Assembly: GCA_028684195.1 (NCBI GenBank) | Contig: JAQUGH010000006.1 | Location: 1 to 38,678 of the forward strand | Source of the DNA: Clostridia bacterium | Lineage (GTDB): Bacteria > Bacillota > Peptococcia > DRI-13 > DTU073 | DNA: 38,678 nt | Direction of reading: 5' to 3' | In this document: piece after piece, positions 8,812 to 16,011 of the stretch | How positions within the stretch are numbered: the first letter of the stretch is position 1 | Layout of the letters: every line of letters starts with the position of its first letter | The notes under the pieces: generated by a model | What the model was told of the DNA's origin: nothing | The model's input: only the letters and a program-made list of their open reading frames with translations | The model's database searches: none | Program-made: the position numbers and the translations under genes

Positions 8812-9207
8812 CTAAATCCTCTTATATTTTGCAATGATTTTACCTATTAATGGATACTGGTATTCTACACCTTTATAAGACTTATAAGCTGCATATATTG
8901 CAGTAATAAGTAAAAAAATGTATACCACCAATGAAACGCTTGCAAATAGTTCCATACTACTACTAGGATTATAAATAAAAAGCCCAAAAAGCTTTCCAGT
9001 TCTAAATACTACTATGAAAAATGTAACAAGTAATTGAAGTCCGATTGCTTGTTCAAGCCCTTTTTTGATGAATTCTGATTTTCCATTCTCCATAAAATAT
9101 ATAGCTAATGCTAAAAATAGCCCAGGTAAATTAATTAAAATGCACAAATGTGCTATGCAAACAATAGCTTTTTCCTTGTCATGCAAATCAAGCATCCCCT
9201 CCGTCAT
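8812..9207 (-). CDS. DUF4870 (Tic20-like) small membrane protein
   Basis: A 131-residue protein with three or four hydrophobic helices. The first is in the segment IAHLCILINLPGLFLALAIY, then comes a short polar loop (MENGKSEFIKKGLEQAIG) and two more helices. The layout, with a charged FIKKGLEQA-type loop between the first two helices, matches DUF4870/Tic20-like membrane proteins of unknown function. The ATG at 9207 has no good ribosome binding site. A GGAGGGG sits at the codons after it, about 11 bases before a TTG at codon 8 (9186), so the real start may be 9186 with LHDKEKA as N-terminus. It stands alone in a short cluster with the zinc-ribbon gene upstream. Confidence 0.8.
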   Translation of the reverse strand: MTEGMLDLHDKEKAIVCIAHLCILINLPGLFLALAIYFMENGKSEFIKKGLEQAIGLQLLVTFFIVVFRTGKLFGLFIYNPSSSMELFASVSLVVYIFLLITAIYAAYKSYKGVEYQYPLIGKIIAKYKRI

Positions 9208-9307
9208 TATTTAAATTACAAGTATAAACAAAAATACAAACACCCACATAGGCGACAACTAATGTATCTTTATCCAAATAGTTAACAATTGTTAACTCAG
9301 TTTTGCT

Positions 9308-9781
9308 TTATATATTTTTACTATCCTCCTTTGTCGTTTTTCCCTTTGCTTCTACATCCGCACTCATTTCTGCTTTTACTGCTGCTACTACTTTTCCTAC
9401 TGCTTTTACTACTTCTTCCTTGATTTCTACTTTTGCTCCACACTTGCCACAAAACATATTGTTTTTTTCTGTTTCATTACCACAAGTTGGACAAATAACT
9501 ACATTTTTTATTTCTCTAATTTTATCTTTGTATGAATTAATATTTTTATTAAGCGTCTCTATTTTTCTGCAAAAACTAATAATAACCTCGTCATTTTCAG
9601 TACCAATTTCAAACTTTTTAAAGCAATAATCTCCTATTTGAGCATAAAGCTTTTTTATACTCTCCTCTTCTGAATTGATGTTAAGATTAAGCTTAGTTAT
9701 TTCAACCATTTCCCCTGATTTTTTTGTAGCACTTTGTGCTACCCCTTTGATTTTTTTACCGAAATCATTAAAAAACGCCAT
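9308..9781 (-). CDS. Zinc-ribbon domain protein
   Basis: A 157-residue soluble protein. A helical, charged N-terminal 90 residues (coiled-coil-like, KIETLNKNINSYKDKIREIK) precedes a zinc ribbon with two CxxC pairs, CPTCGNETEKNNMFCGKCG, near residues 97-115. The C-terminal tail is Ala/Lys/Glu-rich and probably disordered. Proteins of this shape are common in Clostridia with no fixed function. Its ATG is preceded by GGGAGC at a seven-base spacing. It lies about 100 bases upstream of the DUF4870 gene in the same direction and may be cotranscribed with it. Confidence 0.8.
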   Translation of the reverse strand: MAFFNDFGKKIKGVAQSATKKSGEMVEITKLNLNINSEEESIKKLYAQIGDYCFKKFEIGTENDEVIISFCRKIETLNKNINSYKDKIREIKNVVICPTCGNETEKNNMFCGKCGAKVEIKEEVVKAVGKVVAAVKAEMSADVEAKGKTTKEDSKNI

Positions 9782-10084
9782 ATTAAATGCTCCCTTCTTT
9801 ATTTATATTTAAAGATACTCTTGTATCTTGTTTATATACCACATATCCCAAATACCCAAAAAGCAATGTTGCAATAAGAGCATTATAATCTAAAAACAAT
9901 AATCATATCCAAATTTAGTAAAACTCTAAACACCGGATGTCCAATAAAATAACTTTTTAATTCCATACTTATTTTTTTGATAAGTAGTCATATTTCACCT
10001 TCCATTCCAATTATATTTTATACTAATATTATACACTTTTATAGATACTTTGCCAGTATTAAATTTATTTTATTTAACAACGCA
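9782..10084 (-). other. Gap with a doubtful 38-codon membrane peptide frame
   Basis: Between the zinc-ribbon gene and the next terminator there is no convincing gene. A minus-strand frame from a TTG at 9899 to a stop at 9783 would encode a 38-residue peptide with one hydrophobic segment (ALIATLLFGYLGYVVYKQ), ending one base before the zinc-ribbon start. It has no visible ribosome binding site, and a stop lies just upstream. It may be the tail of a decayed small membrane protein gene. Confidence 0.3.
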
Positions 10085-10122
10085 CAAAAAGCAACACCTA
10101 TTCATGATCTATAGGTATTGCC
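10085..10122 (-). terminator. Bidirectional intrinsic terminator after the DksA/YteA-like gene
   Basis: GCAACACCTAT pairs with ATAGGTATTGC around the loop TCATGATCT. On the minus strand it is followed by TTTTTG, and on the plus strand by seven T. Confidence 0.7.
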
Positions 10123-10155
10123 TTTTTTTATATTGCCTTCATAAAGATCTATATA

Positions 10156-10695
10156 TCATTCATCGTAACCTACTGTACTCCCTGCATCAAAAGGCGAACT
10201 ACTTGTTCCATAACGAGCAACTGCCTGCCAAGCGTCTTCGCCATCAAACTGATTATTTTTTACACCGTCATTATTATCCCTTATACCACCGAAAGTTGTC
10301 TCTCCCTCTACAGGATAACTTTCTTTCTCTAAAATCTCGTCTTCCTTTTTGCAATCCTTACAAAGGGTTGTATATGGTATAACTTGCAATCTTTCTTCGC
10401 TAATTTTTTTACCGCACTCTTCGCATACTCCATATTTCCCCTCTTGCATTGCTATTAAGGCATTATCTATTTTGGCTATTTTATCTTCGGTATTCAATAT
10501 CAATCCTAAATCTTTTTCTCTCTCGAAAGTTGCATCCCCAATATCTGCAGGATGATTATCATAAAGGGACAATTCCCCCAAATTATCGCTTTGTGAAATT
10601 TTCAAGCCTTCTCTAAGTTGCTGTACTCTTAACATTTCTTCATTTTTCATATCCTGCAATTTCTCTTCAGCTTCTTGTAATTGTTGCTTATTCAT
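10156..10695 (-). CDS. yteA: DksA/TraR-type zinc-finger protein (YteA-like)
   Basis: A 179-residue protein of the YteA/YocK group of DksA-TraR relatives found in spore formers. A coiled-coil N-terminus (LQEAEEKLQDMKNEEMLRV) is followed by the segment ADIGDATFEREKDLGL. The zinc finger CEECGKKI...TLCKDCKK sits at about residues 91-117. The C-terminus is acidic and probably disordered. DksA-type proteins bind in the RNA polymerase secondary channel and modulate initiation. For YteA-type proteins the role is unproven. The start lies 12 bases after the SpoIID-like gene stop, so the two are probably cotranscribed, and a terminator follows. Confidence 0.85.
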   Translation of the reverse strand: MNKQQLQEAEEKLQDMKNEEMLRVQQLREGLKISQSDNLGELSLYDNHPADIGDATFEREKDLGLILNTEDKIAKIDNALIAMQEGKYGVCEECGKKISEERLQVIPYTTLCKDCKKEDEILEKESYPVEGETTFGGIRDNNDGVKNNQFDGEDAWQAVARYGTSSSPFDAGSTVGYDE

Positions 10696-10706
10696 TTTTT
10701 ATCATC

Positions 10707-11666
10707 TCATTTCCATTCTTTTACTATTTGAATGTCCTTGAAAAAGTAATTAATAATCTCTTTGGGAGACTTCCCTTGCTCTGCAAGGGCCTTCGCACCC
10801 CACTGACTCATGCCTACGCCATGACCATACCCTTTCCCTTCAACAATTAGCTTTTCTCCATCTACCTCCATCTTCGTAAGTAGAGCAGAACGCATTTTTT
10901 CACTACCTAACGCAAGTCGAAGTGCTGGTCCACTTACCGTTACATCGCCTATTTTAACCGACATAACACGACCTGACTCACCTTTTTTTGTGATTTTAAC
11001 CGAATCTATCTTGCCCACTTCTTTACCCATAATTTTTTTTAAACTTTCTTTGACAACATTTAATGGAAATTCAGCTCTCCAGCTTTTATTTTCTTCAGTA
11101 GTGATAGCAAATCCAGGATCCTTGACACTTTTTATATACGGACTGGGGGTTTTGGTATAAGCTAATCCTTCTTCAGCAGATGCTGCCGTAGTTCCCCCTC
11201 CATCAGCAAAAAACCAAGCCTTTACATACTCTCCTTCATATTTAACAACCTCACCCCTGGTCATCTCTACTGCTTTTATAACACTATCATTAATACGTTT
11301 TGGATCATAGGCTTGAAACTCCTCTACGTCGGTAGAAGCATCCGTTTTCCGTTTTGAAACTCCTCCTGTGGTCTTTATCCTCTCCATTGTAAAAGTCCGG
11401 GCGAGAATTGCCTGTGCTGCTAGCGCATTAATATGCCATGTTGGTTCCATTTCCGCTGCTACTACGCCTTTAATATATTCCTCTATTTTAATTTGCTTTG
11501 TTTGTCCATTTTCAGCGACATATAATGAAATAGTTGGTTCTTCCGATACTTTTTGATTTTCAGGTCTTCTCTCCTGCTTGGAACAGCCCATAACAATTAA
11601 GCTCAAACATAAAATCATTCCTAACAAGCAACTAAATATTACAATGCTTTTTCTAAATACTCGCAT
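10707..11666 (-). CDS. SpoIID/LytB-domain lipoprotein
   Basis: A 319-residue predicted lipoprotein. A hydrophobic N-terminal helix ends in the lipobox-like VMGC near residue 28, so the mature protein would be anchored on the outer face of the membrane. The SpoIID/LytB domain follows, with AAEMEPTW near residue 70-77 (its Glu matches the catalytic acid of SpoIID lytic transglycosylases), AQAILARTF, FFADGGGTTAAS and GYGHGVGMSQWGA near the C-terminus. B. subtilis SpoIID cuts peptidoglycan during forespore engulfment. Here the histidine/cysteine of the usual zinc motif (HxxxCGG) is replaced by FFADGGG, so metal binding may differ. Whether this is spoIID itself or a paralogue is not settled. Its GGGAGG ribosome binding site lies inside the 3' arm of the terminator hairpin just upstream. 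Confidence 0.85.
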   Translation of the reverse strand: MRVFRKSIVIFSCLLGMILCLSLIVMGCSKQERRPENQKVSEEPTISLYVAENGQTKQIKIEEYIKGVVAAEMEPTWHINALAAQAILARTFTMERIKTTGGVSKRKTDASTDVEEFQAYDPKRINDSVIKAVEMTRGEVVKYEGEYVKAWFFADGGGTTAASAEEGLAYTKTPSPYIKSVKDPGFAITTEENKSWRAEFPLNVVKESLKKIMGKEVGKIDSVKITKKGESGRVMSVKIGDVTVSGPALRLALGSEKMRSALLTKMEVDGEKLIVEGKGYGHGVGMSQWGAKALAEQGKSPKEIINYFFKDIQIVKEWK

Positions 11667-11727
11667 ACAAAAGCCCTCCCTAATACCAAATATATCTATC
11701 CATAGTTTGGCATTAGAGAGGGCTTTT
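11667..11727 (-). terminator. Hairpin between rqcP and the SpoIID-like gene, masking its ribosome binding site
   Basis: GCCCTCTCTAATGCCAAA (minus strand) pairs with TTTGGTATTAGGGAGGGC across a 15-base loop and is followed by TTTTG. This is a strong intrinsic terminator for the upstream hup-rqcP transcripts. The 3' arm contains GGGAGG, the ribosome binding site of the next gene, whose ATG is only six bases beyond the stem. Confidence 0.75.
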
Positions 11728-11739
11728 ATTACCGGTAAT

Positions 11740-11982
11740 TTATTCTATAACTTTATACAAATTTTTTGCTTCTTCCGCTCTCACATTTTCTTTAATCTCT
11801 AAAATCTCCACTTTAATCTGTTTTGCTCCAAACCCTATTTCTAATTGATCCCCTTGTTTAACCTCCGAACTTGGTTTTGCTTTTTTTTCATTTATTTTTA
11901 CACGTCCTGCTTCTGTCACTTCTTTAGCTAATGTACGCCTTTTTATTAATCGTGAAATTTTTAGAAATTTATCCAACCGCAT
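11740..11982 (-). CDS. rqcP: RqcP, S4-domain ribosome quality-control factor
   Basis: An 80-residue protein made almost wholly of one S4 RNA-binding domain: MRLDKFLKISRLIKRRTLAK at the N-terminus, then AGRVKINEKKAKPSSEV and GDQLEI. This matches RqcP (formerly YabO), which acts with RqcH on the large subunit of stalled ribosomes to add alanine tails. It has the expected length and the expected neighbourhood downstream of yabN/mazG. The ATG has AGAGGGA eight bases upstream. In B. subtilis yabP, yabQ and divIC follow. Here a terminator and a SpoIID-like gene follow instead. Confidence 0.92.
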   Translation of the reverse strand: MRLDKFLKISRLIKRRTLAKEVTEAGRVKINEKKAKPSSEVKQGDQLEIGFGAKQIKVEILEIKENVRAEEAKNLYKVIE

Positions 11983-12029
11983 AATTATCCCTCTTTATTC
12001 AACTAACTAACCGTTTCATAACTATTGAG

Positions 12030-12057
12030 GAAAAGCCAGGTTCCACTGAACCTGACT
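12030..12057 (-). terminator. Terminator of hup
   Basis: A 10-bp stem (AGTCAGGTTC with GAACCTGGCT, one G-T pair) closes a four-base loop and is followed on the minus strand by TTTTCC. It lies between hup and rqcP. Confidence 0.75.
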
Positions 12058-12105
12058 CATCCCAAACTAAACTATCAAAAATTCATGTCATAAAAATACC
12101 AAGAA

Positions 12106-12384
12106 TTACTGCTTTGCTACAGCTTCTTTTAATGCTTTCCCAGCTTTAAAAGCAGGAACATTAGTAGCTGGTATCTTTAATTCTTCACCTGTCAATGGAT
12201 TACGTCCGGTACGAGCTGCTCGTGCTCTTACTTCAAACGTTCCGAAACCTACTAACTGCACTTTTTCGCCTTTAGCTAAAGTTTCTTCAATACTAGCCAA
12301 AACTGCGGACAAAGCTTTTTCTGCATCCTTTTTCTTCATTTCCGCTTTTTCTGCCACCATACTAACTAAATCAGTTTTATTCAA
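12106..12384 (-). CDS. hup: DNA-binding protein HU
   Basis: A histone-like HU protein of 92 residues when started at the TTG at 12384. That TTG is placed seven bases after GGAGG and gives the classical N-terminus MNKTDLV. The ATG two codons upstream (12390) touches the ribosome binding site and is unlikely to be used. The signature [18 protein letters not shown], the DNA-binding arm, is near residues 45-62, followed by [11 protein letters not shown] at the end. HU dimers bend and compact DNA. It is a single-gene unit with its own terminator, placed between mazG and rqcP. Confidence 0.95.
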   Translation of the reverse strand: MNKTDLVSMVAEKAEMKKKDAEKALSAVLASIEETLAKGEKVQLVGFGTFEVRARAARTGRNPLTGEELKIPATNVPAFKAGKALKEAVAKQ

Positions 12385-12487
12385 GATCATCCCTCCTAAT
12401 ATAATATAATTTGCATTTTCATTAATCTACATTCTCTATCCTTACACTAAATCCTGCTTTATATAAAGGATTTCTTAATAAAATTAA

Positions 12488-13999
12488 TTATATTCCTTTT
12501 AATTTAGCCTCTTTCCATAAATTATTTAATAATTTTCCATCTGCTTCCTTCCAGTCCATATTTTTACTGGTAATGTTTTCTTCGATATAATTAAATCTCC
12601 TAGTAAACTTTCGTACTGCACTATAAAGAGCTATCTCGGGTGAAACACAAACAAACCTAGCAACATTAACAGTGGCAAACAATAAATCTCCTAATTCATC
12701 CTCAATTTCAAGTTGTTTCCCCTTGTTTCCGTTTTTTAAAAATATTACATCTTCTAATTCCTTTAATTCTTCTTTAACCTTCTCCAAGGGACCCTTAATA
12801 TCATCCCAATCAAATCCCACTTTTCTCGCTTTTTTTTGCACTTCTTCAGCCATAAGAAGTGCTGGCAACGATCTGTTGATTGTCTCCATAATTCTTTTTC
12901 CCTTTGTATCATTGCCCTTTTCTTCTTTTTTTATTTGTTCCCAGTTTTTTATAACTTCACTTGAATTACTAACAGAGACATTCCCAAACACATGAGGATG
13001 ACGACGTACCATTTTTTCCGTTATCTCTTCAACTACATCGTTATAATCAAAATCTCCTCTTCTTTGAGCAAGAGCTGTATGAAATATTACTTGCAAAAGT
13101 AAATCTCCTAATTCTTCTCTTAATTTATCCATATCCTTGCAATCTATCGCCTCAATAACCTCATAAGCTTCCTCAATTAAACAATGCTTAAGACTAAAAT
13201 GATCTTGCTCTCTATCCCATGGACATCCCTCTGGAGAAAGTAATTTATCTATTACATTAATTAATGGATCAAGCAAATACTTTGCTTTTTTCTTAGCTTT
13301 AATCATTTCTAATCTCTCTGTGTCCTTTAAAGGTGTTACGTACACAGAAGTCAAATGATCAAACCACTCTAAGCGATCCAGCTCACTTAAAATAACTTTT
13401 CCCTGTTTTTCTTCATCCGAAATTCCCGCTGCCCTCACAACATAAACAATATGATCAAAGGGATAAATATCTAACAAATATAGTTTCAATTCTGATGCTA
13501 TCATACGATTATACACCTGGGTAAAAATTATATGCTGATCTACGCTGATTATTTTATTATTACAATCTAAAGCATCAACCACCGAAAACCCGTCTACTGG
13601 GTCAATCTGTAATAAGCTTAGCATACTATCAATAAAACTCATACTTGCTATAACCTTCACGCTTATTCCCTGTTCTTTAGCTTTTTTTATTAACAAAGGC
13701 ACCGTGATTTCTCCTACAAAAGGGTGTCCAGGCACACCATAAATGACTTGCTTTTGATCTTTAACTTTACATATAAGCTCGTCCGCAATACTTTCATATA
13801 CCTCGGCAAAGCTTTCCTTTTTATCATATAAATAATCAAAAGTATTATAAACTATTCCTTTATTCGCAAGTTCTTTTATCACCGGATGTCTACCTGTCCT
13901 AAAATATATATTCTTTCCAATATTTAAAACCTGCCAAGACTCCAGTGACAGCTGTCCAAAACTTCCTGGGCCAAGCCCAACAACAACAATTTCCTTCAA
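12488..13999 (-). CDS. mazG: YabN: tetrapyrrole methylase-like domain fused to MazG pyrophosphohydrolase
   Basis: A 503-residue two-domain protein. Residues 1-220 form a tetrapyrrole (corrin/porphyrin) methylase-like domain, with VVVGLGPGSFGQL at the start and GVPGHPFVGE near 100. Residues 250-500 form MazG. The motif CPWDREQDH is followed by EEAYEVIEAI and REELGDLLLQV, and a second EDELGDLLFATVN copy lies nearer the end. These acidic EExxE/ExxD sets bind Mg and cleave nucleoside triphosphates to monophosphates plus pyrophosphate. The combination is the YabN family of spore formers. The start is TTG at 13999 with GGAG eight bases upstream. Substrate and the role of the methylase half are unknown. 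Confidence 0.93.
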   Translation of the reverse strand: MKEIVVVGLGPGSFGQLSLESWQVLNIGKNIYFRTGRHPVIKELANKGIVYNTFDYLYDKKESFAEVYESIADELICKVKDQKQVIYGVPGHPFVGEITVPLLIKKAKEQGISVKVIASMSFIDSMLSLLQIDPVDGFSVVDALDCNNKIISVDQHIIFTQVYNRMIASELKLYLLDIYPFDHIVYVVRAAGISDEEKQGKVILSELDRLEWFDHLTSVYVTPLKDTERLEMIKAKKKAKYLLDPLINVIDKLLSPEGCPWDREQDHFSLKHCLIEEAYEVIEAIDCKDMDKLREELGDLLLQVIFHTALAQRRGDFDYNDVVEEITEKMVRRHPHVFGNVSVSNSSEVIKNWEQIKKEEKGNDTKGKRIMETINRSLPALLMAEEVQKKARKVGFDWDDIKGPLEKVKEELKELEDVIFLKNGNKGKQLEIEDELGDLLFATVNVARFVCVSPEIALYSAVRKFTRRFNYIEENITSKNMDWKEADGKLLNNLWKEAKLKGI

Positions 14000-14072
14000 A
14001 ATTACATCTCCTCACCATGATAATTACTACAATATTCTTTTCTTATAATACCATATTTTTTAGACATACATA

Positions 14073-14097
14073 AGAAGGTGGCTATTAACCACCTTAC
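14073..14097 (-). terminator. Probable terminator after spoVT
   Basis: AAGGTGG pairs with CCACCTT around a seven-base loop, with a weak T-rich tail (CTTATGTATG) on the minus strand. Confidence 0.5.
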
Positions 14098-14161
14098 TTT
14101 AACTTTATTCTATCTAATAATCCATCGGTCGACCTATTTTTATAGCTTCGGATCACTCACT

Positions 14162-14719
14162 TTACGGTTCCATCTGTTTAGCCAAAAAAGATGCGGCAGT
14201 TTCTGCCAATTTCATTTCCATCTCAGCAAACTTGACATTTGGTTCCTTGGAAAGGAGAATTACAGCTCCAATAGGATCTCCTTCTGCAATAATTGGGGCA
14301 ATTACCTCTGCTGTATACGTAGTTTCTTCATCATCTGTAGCATATATGGGACTACACGAATGTTGCTCAGTTTTATTTATTAAAACCACCTTTCTTTCTT
14401 CCATTACCTTTTCCACTGCAGTTCCAATGCTTTTATTTAAGAATTCCTTTTTAGGTCCCCCCGAAACAGTTATTATTTGATCTCTATCCGCAATACATGT
14501 AATATGTCCCATGGATTCATAAAGAGAATCTGCATATTCTTTGGCAAAATCACCAAGCTCACAAATCGGAGAATATTTCTTAAGAATAACTTCTCCTTCT
14601 CTGTCAACAAAAATCTCTAAAGGATCACCTTCACGAATTCTAAGTGTCCTGCGAATTTCCTTGGGAATAACAACTCTTCCTAAATCATCGATTCTACGTA
14701 CGATACCAGTTGCTTTCAT
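14162..14719 (-). CDS. spoVT: Stage V sporulation protein T
   Basis: A 185-residue transcription factor of the late forespore. The N-terminal AbrB-type swapped-hairpin DNA-binding domain is MKATGIVRRIDDLGRVVIPK, followed by REGDPLEIF. A C-terminal GAF-like domain (residues 55-185) is thought to sense a small ligand. I chose the ATG at 14719, not the one six codons upstream, because AAGGTGA lies five bases before it and MKATGIVRRID is the family N-terminus. In B. subtilis spoVT is transcribed by sigma-G. A matching element lies about 50-80 bases upstream. Neighbours mfd and prsA upstream and yabN downstream follow the conserved order. Confidence 0.95.
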   Translation of the reverse strand: MKATGIVRRIDDLGRVVIPKEIRRTLRIREGDPLEIFVDREGEVILKKYSPICELGDFAKEYADSLYESMGHITCIADRDQIITVSGGPKKEFLNKSIGTAVEKVMEERKVVLINKTEQHSCSPIYATDDEETTYTAEVIAPIIAEGDPIGAVILLSKEPNVKFAEMEMKLAETAASFLAKQMEP

Positions 14720-14768
14720 CGGGTCACCTTCTTTCATGTTTTGTAATTAGTAGGAACACTTTCATTGA

Positions 14769-14798
14769 TAGTATATATCTTCCACGTTTCATTTATTC
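14769..14798 (-). promoter_or_regulatory. Candidate sigma-G promoter of spoVT
   Basis: On the minus strand GAATA is followed after 18 bases by TATACTA. This compares with the forespore sigma-G pattern GnATR, 17-18 bases, CATnnTA, with one mismatch in the -10. Position and gene identity support it. Confidence 0.5.
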
Positions 14799-14844
14799 TT
14801 TTTTTCTACAAATAATCATTCTAATAATCGACCTGTCTTTTTAC

Positions 14845-14879
14845 ATAACTAACGGCGGTCAAAGACCGCCGTTAGTTAT
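14845..14879. terminator. Perfect 16-bp hairpin between prsA and spoVT
   Basis: ATAACTAACGGCGGTC and its exact reverse complement flank a three-base loop. This is a very stable hairpin, and it most likely ends the mfd-prsA transcript. On the minus strand no clear T run follows, while on the plus strand the tail is TTGTTATTATT. Termination on the minus strand is therefore inferred from position. Confidence 0.6.
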
Positions 14880-14908
14880 TGTTATTATTATTATGTTTCA
14901 CTTTATTT

Positions 14909-15973
14909 TTATGATACGTCCTCTGTTTCCTGTTCACTGTCTAATTCCTGATCAGGAGCAGGCTGTACATCATCTTCCTCCGGTACTATTTCATTATTTT
15001 GTTCATCGCTATTATTTCCTTCACCATTCTTGTCTACTTCCGGCTTAGGCAAATTCTTTTCTATTTCTGCCTCATCCATTAGTTTATTTACATATTCTTG
15101 GAATTTCTCGTTTTTTTCGCCCGCTAATAACCTTTCATTTATGTCATCCTTAACCTCTTCAAAGCTTAATTGCCTAGCAGCTTTTCTATCTTCCAACTTG
15201 ATTATATGAAAGCCATAGACACTTTTAACTGGTTCCTTCGTATATTCCCCAACCTCTAAGGCAAAAGCCGCATTTTTAAATTCATCTACTAAACTCGCTC
15301 CCTTAGTAAAATAATTTATTATTCCTTCATTTTGCTTTACTGTAGGATCAACAGATTTTTCTACGGCTAGCTTAGCAAAATCTTCACCTTTATCTAGAAG
15401 AGCCACAATCTCTTTCGCCTCTTCTTCTGTATCAACAACTATATTTCGAGCCTTAACCTGCTCCTCTTGATAATACATATCTTTGTTTTCATTATAATAC
15501 TTCTCAAGATCTGTACTTACTTCCGTAATATCCTTTGTTACTTCTTCAATAAGCTTATCATATATAAGCATATTCTTTAAATATACGTTTTTCATTTCTT
15601 CTTCAGTTATTTTATTCTTCTCAAAAAATTCTTGATACTCTTTATCTCCAGGAAAACGTTCTTTGAATTTTTCTAATTCTTGGGTCAAGGCTTCACTATC
15701 AAAAGAGATGTTTTTCTCCTTAGCTGCTGAAATGATTACTCTCTCCTCAATAAGACTTTGCAAAACTTGTTCTTGAAGAAAACCTTTCATCTCTGCTCCT
15801 TGCTCACCCTCCAAATCATAACCATACATAGCTGCTATTTGATCTAATCTAGTATTAAGCTGCTCTTCGGTTATTTTTTCACCATTTACTGTAGCTACAA
15901 CCATACTTCCACAACCCACTACCAAAAACACAGCACATAAAATACACACAATAAACCCAAATCGTTTTTTCAT
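14909..15973 (-). CDS. prsA: PrsA-type peptidyl-prolyl isomerase lipoprotein
   Basis: A 354-residue extracytoplasmic foldase. The signal peptide ends in the lipobox VVGC near residue 21. A SurA-like N-terminal chaperone region (VATVNGEKITEEQLNTRL) follows. The parvulin domain occupies about residues 165-270 (VKARNIVVDTEEEAKEI, YFTKGASLVDEFKNAAF, YGFHIIKLEDR). The last 50 residues are acidic, Asn/Glu/Asp-rich and probably disordered. The gene follows mfd by 38 bases and is probably cotranscribed with it. In this neighbourhood of Clostridia PrsA commonly sits between mfd and spoVT. It is anchored outside the membrane and helps secreted proteins fold. Confidence 0.92.
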   Translation of the reverse strand: MKKRFGFIVCILCAVFLVVGCGSMVVATVNGEKITEEQLNTRLDQIAAMYGYDLEGEQGAEMKGFLQEQVLQSLIEERVIISAAKEKNISFDSEALTQELEKFKERFPGDKEYQEFFEKNKITEEEMKNVYLKNMLIYDKLIEEVTKDITEVSTDLEKYYNENKDMYYQEEQVKARNIVVDTEEEAKEIVALLDKGEDFAKLAVEKSVDPTVKQNEGIINYFTKGASLVDEFKNAAFALEVGEYTKEPVKSVYGFHIIKLEDRKAARQLSFEEVKDDINERLLAGEKNEKFQEYVNKLMDEAEIEKNLPKPEVDKNGEGNNSDEQNNEIVPEEDDVQPAPDQELDSEQETEDVS

Positions 15974-16011
15974 CCAACAATCCCTACTTTCCTTTATATA
16001 AACTTGTATTA

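Noticed and set aside
8610-8834. A 74-codon minus-strand frame that could be a gene
   Set aside because: No ribosome binding site, overlap with the end of the DUF4870 gene, and no recognisable domain.
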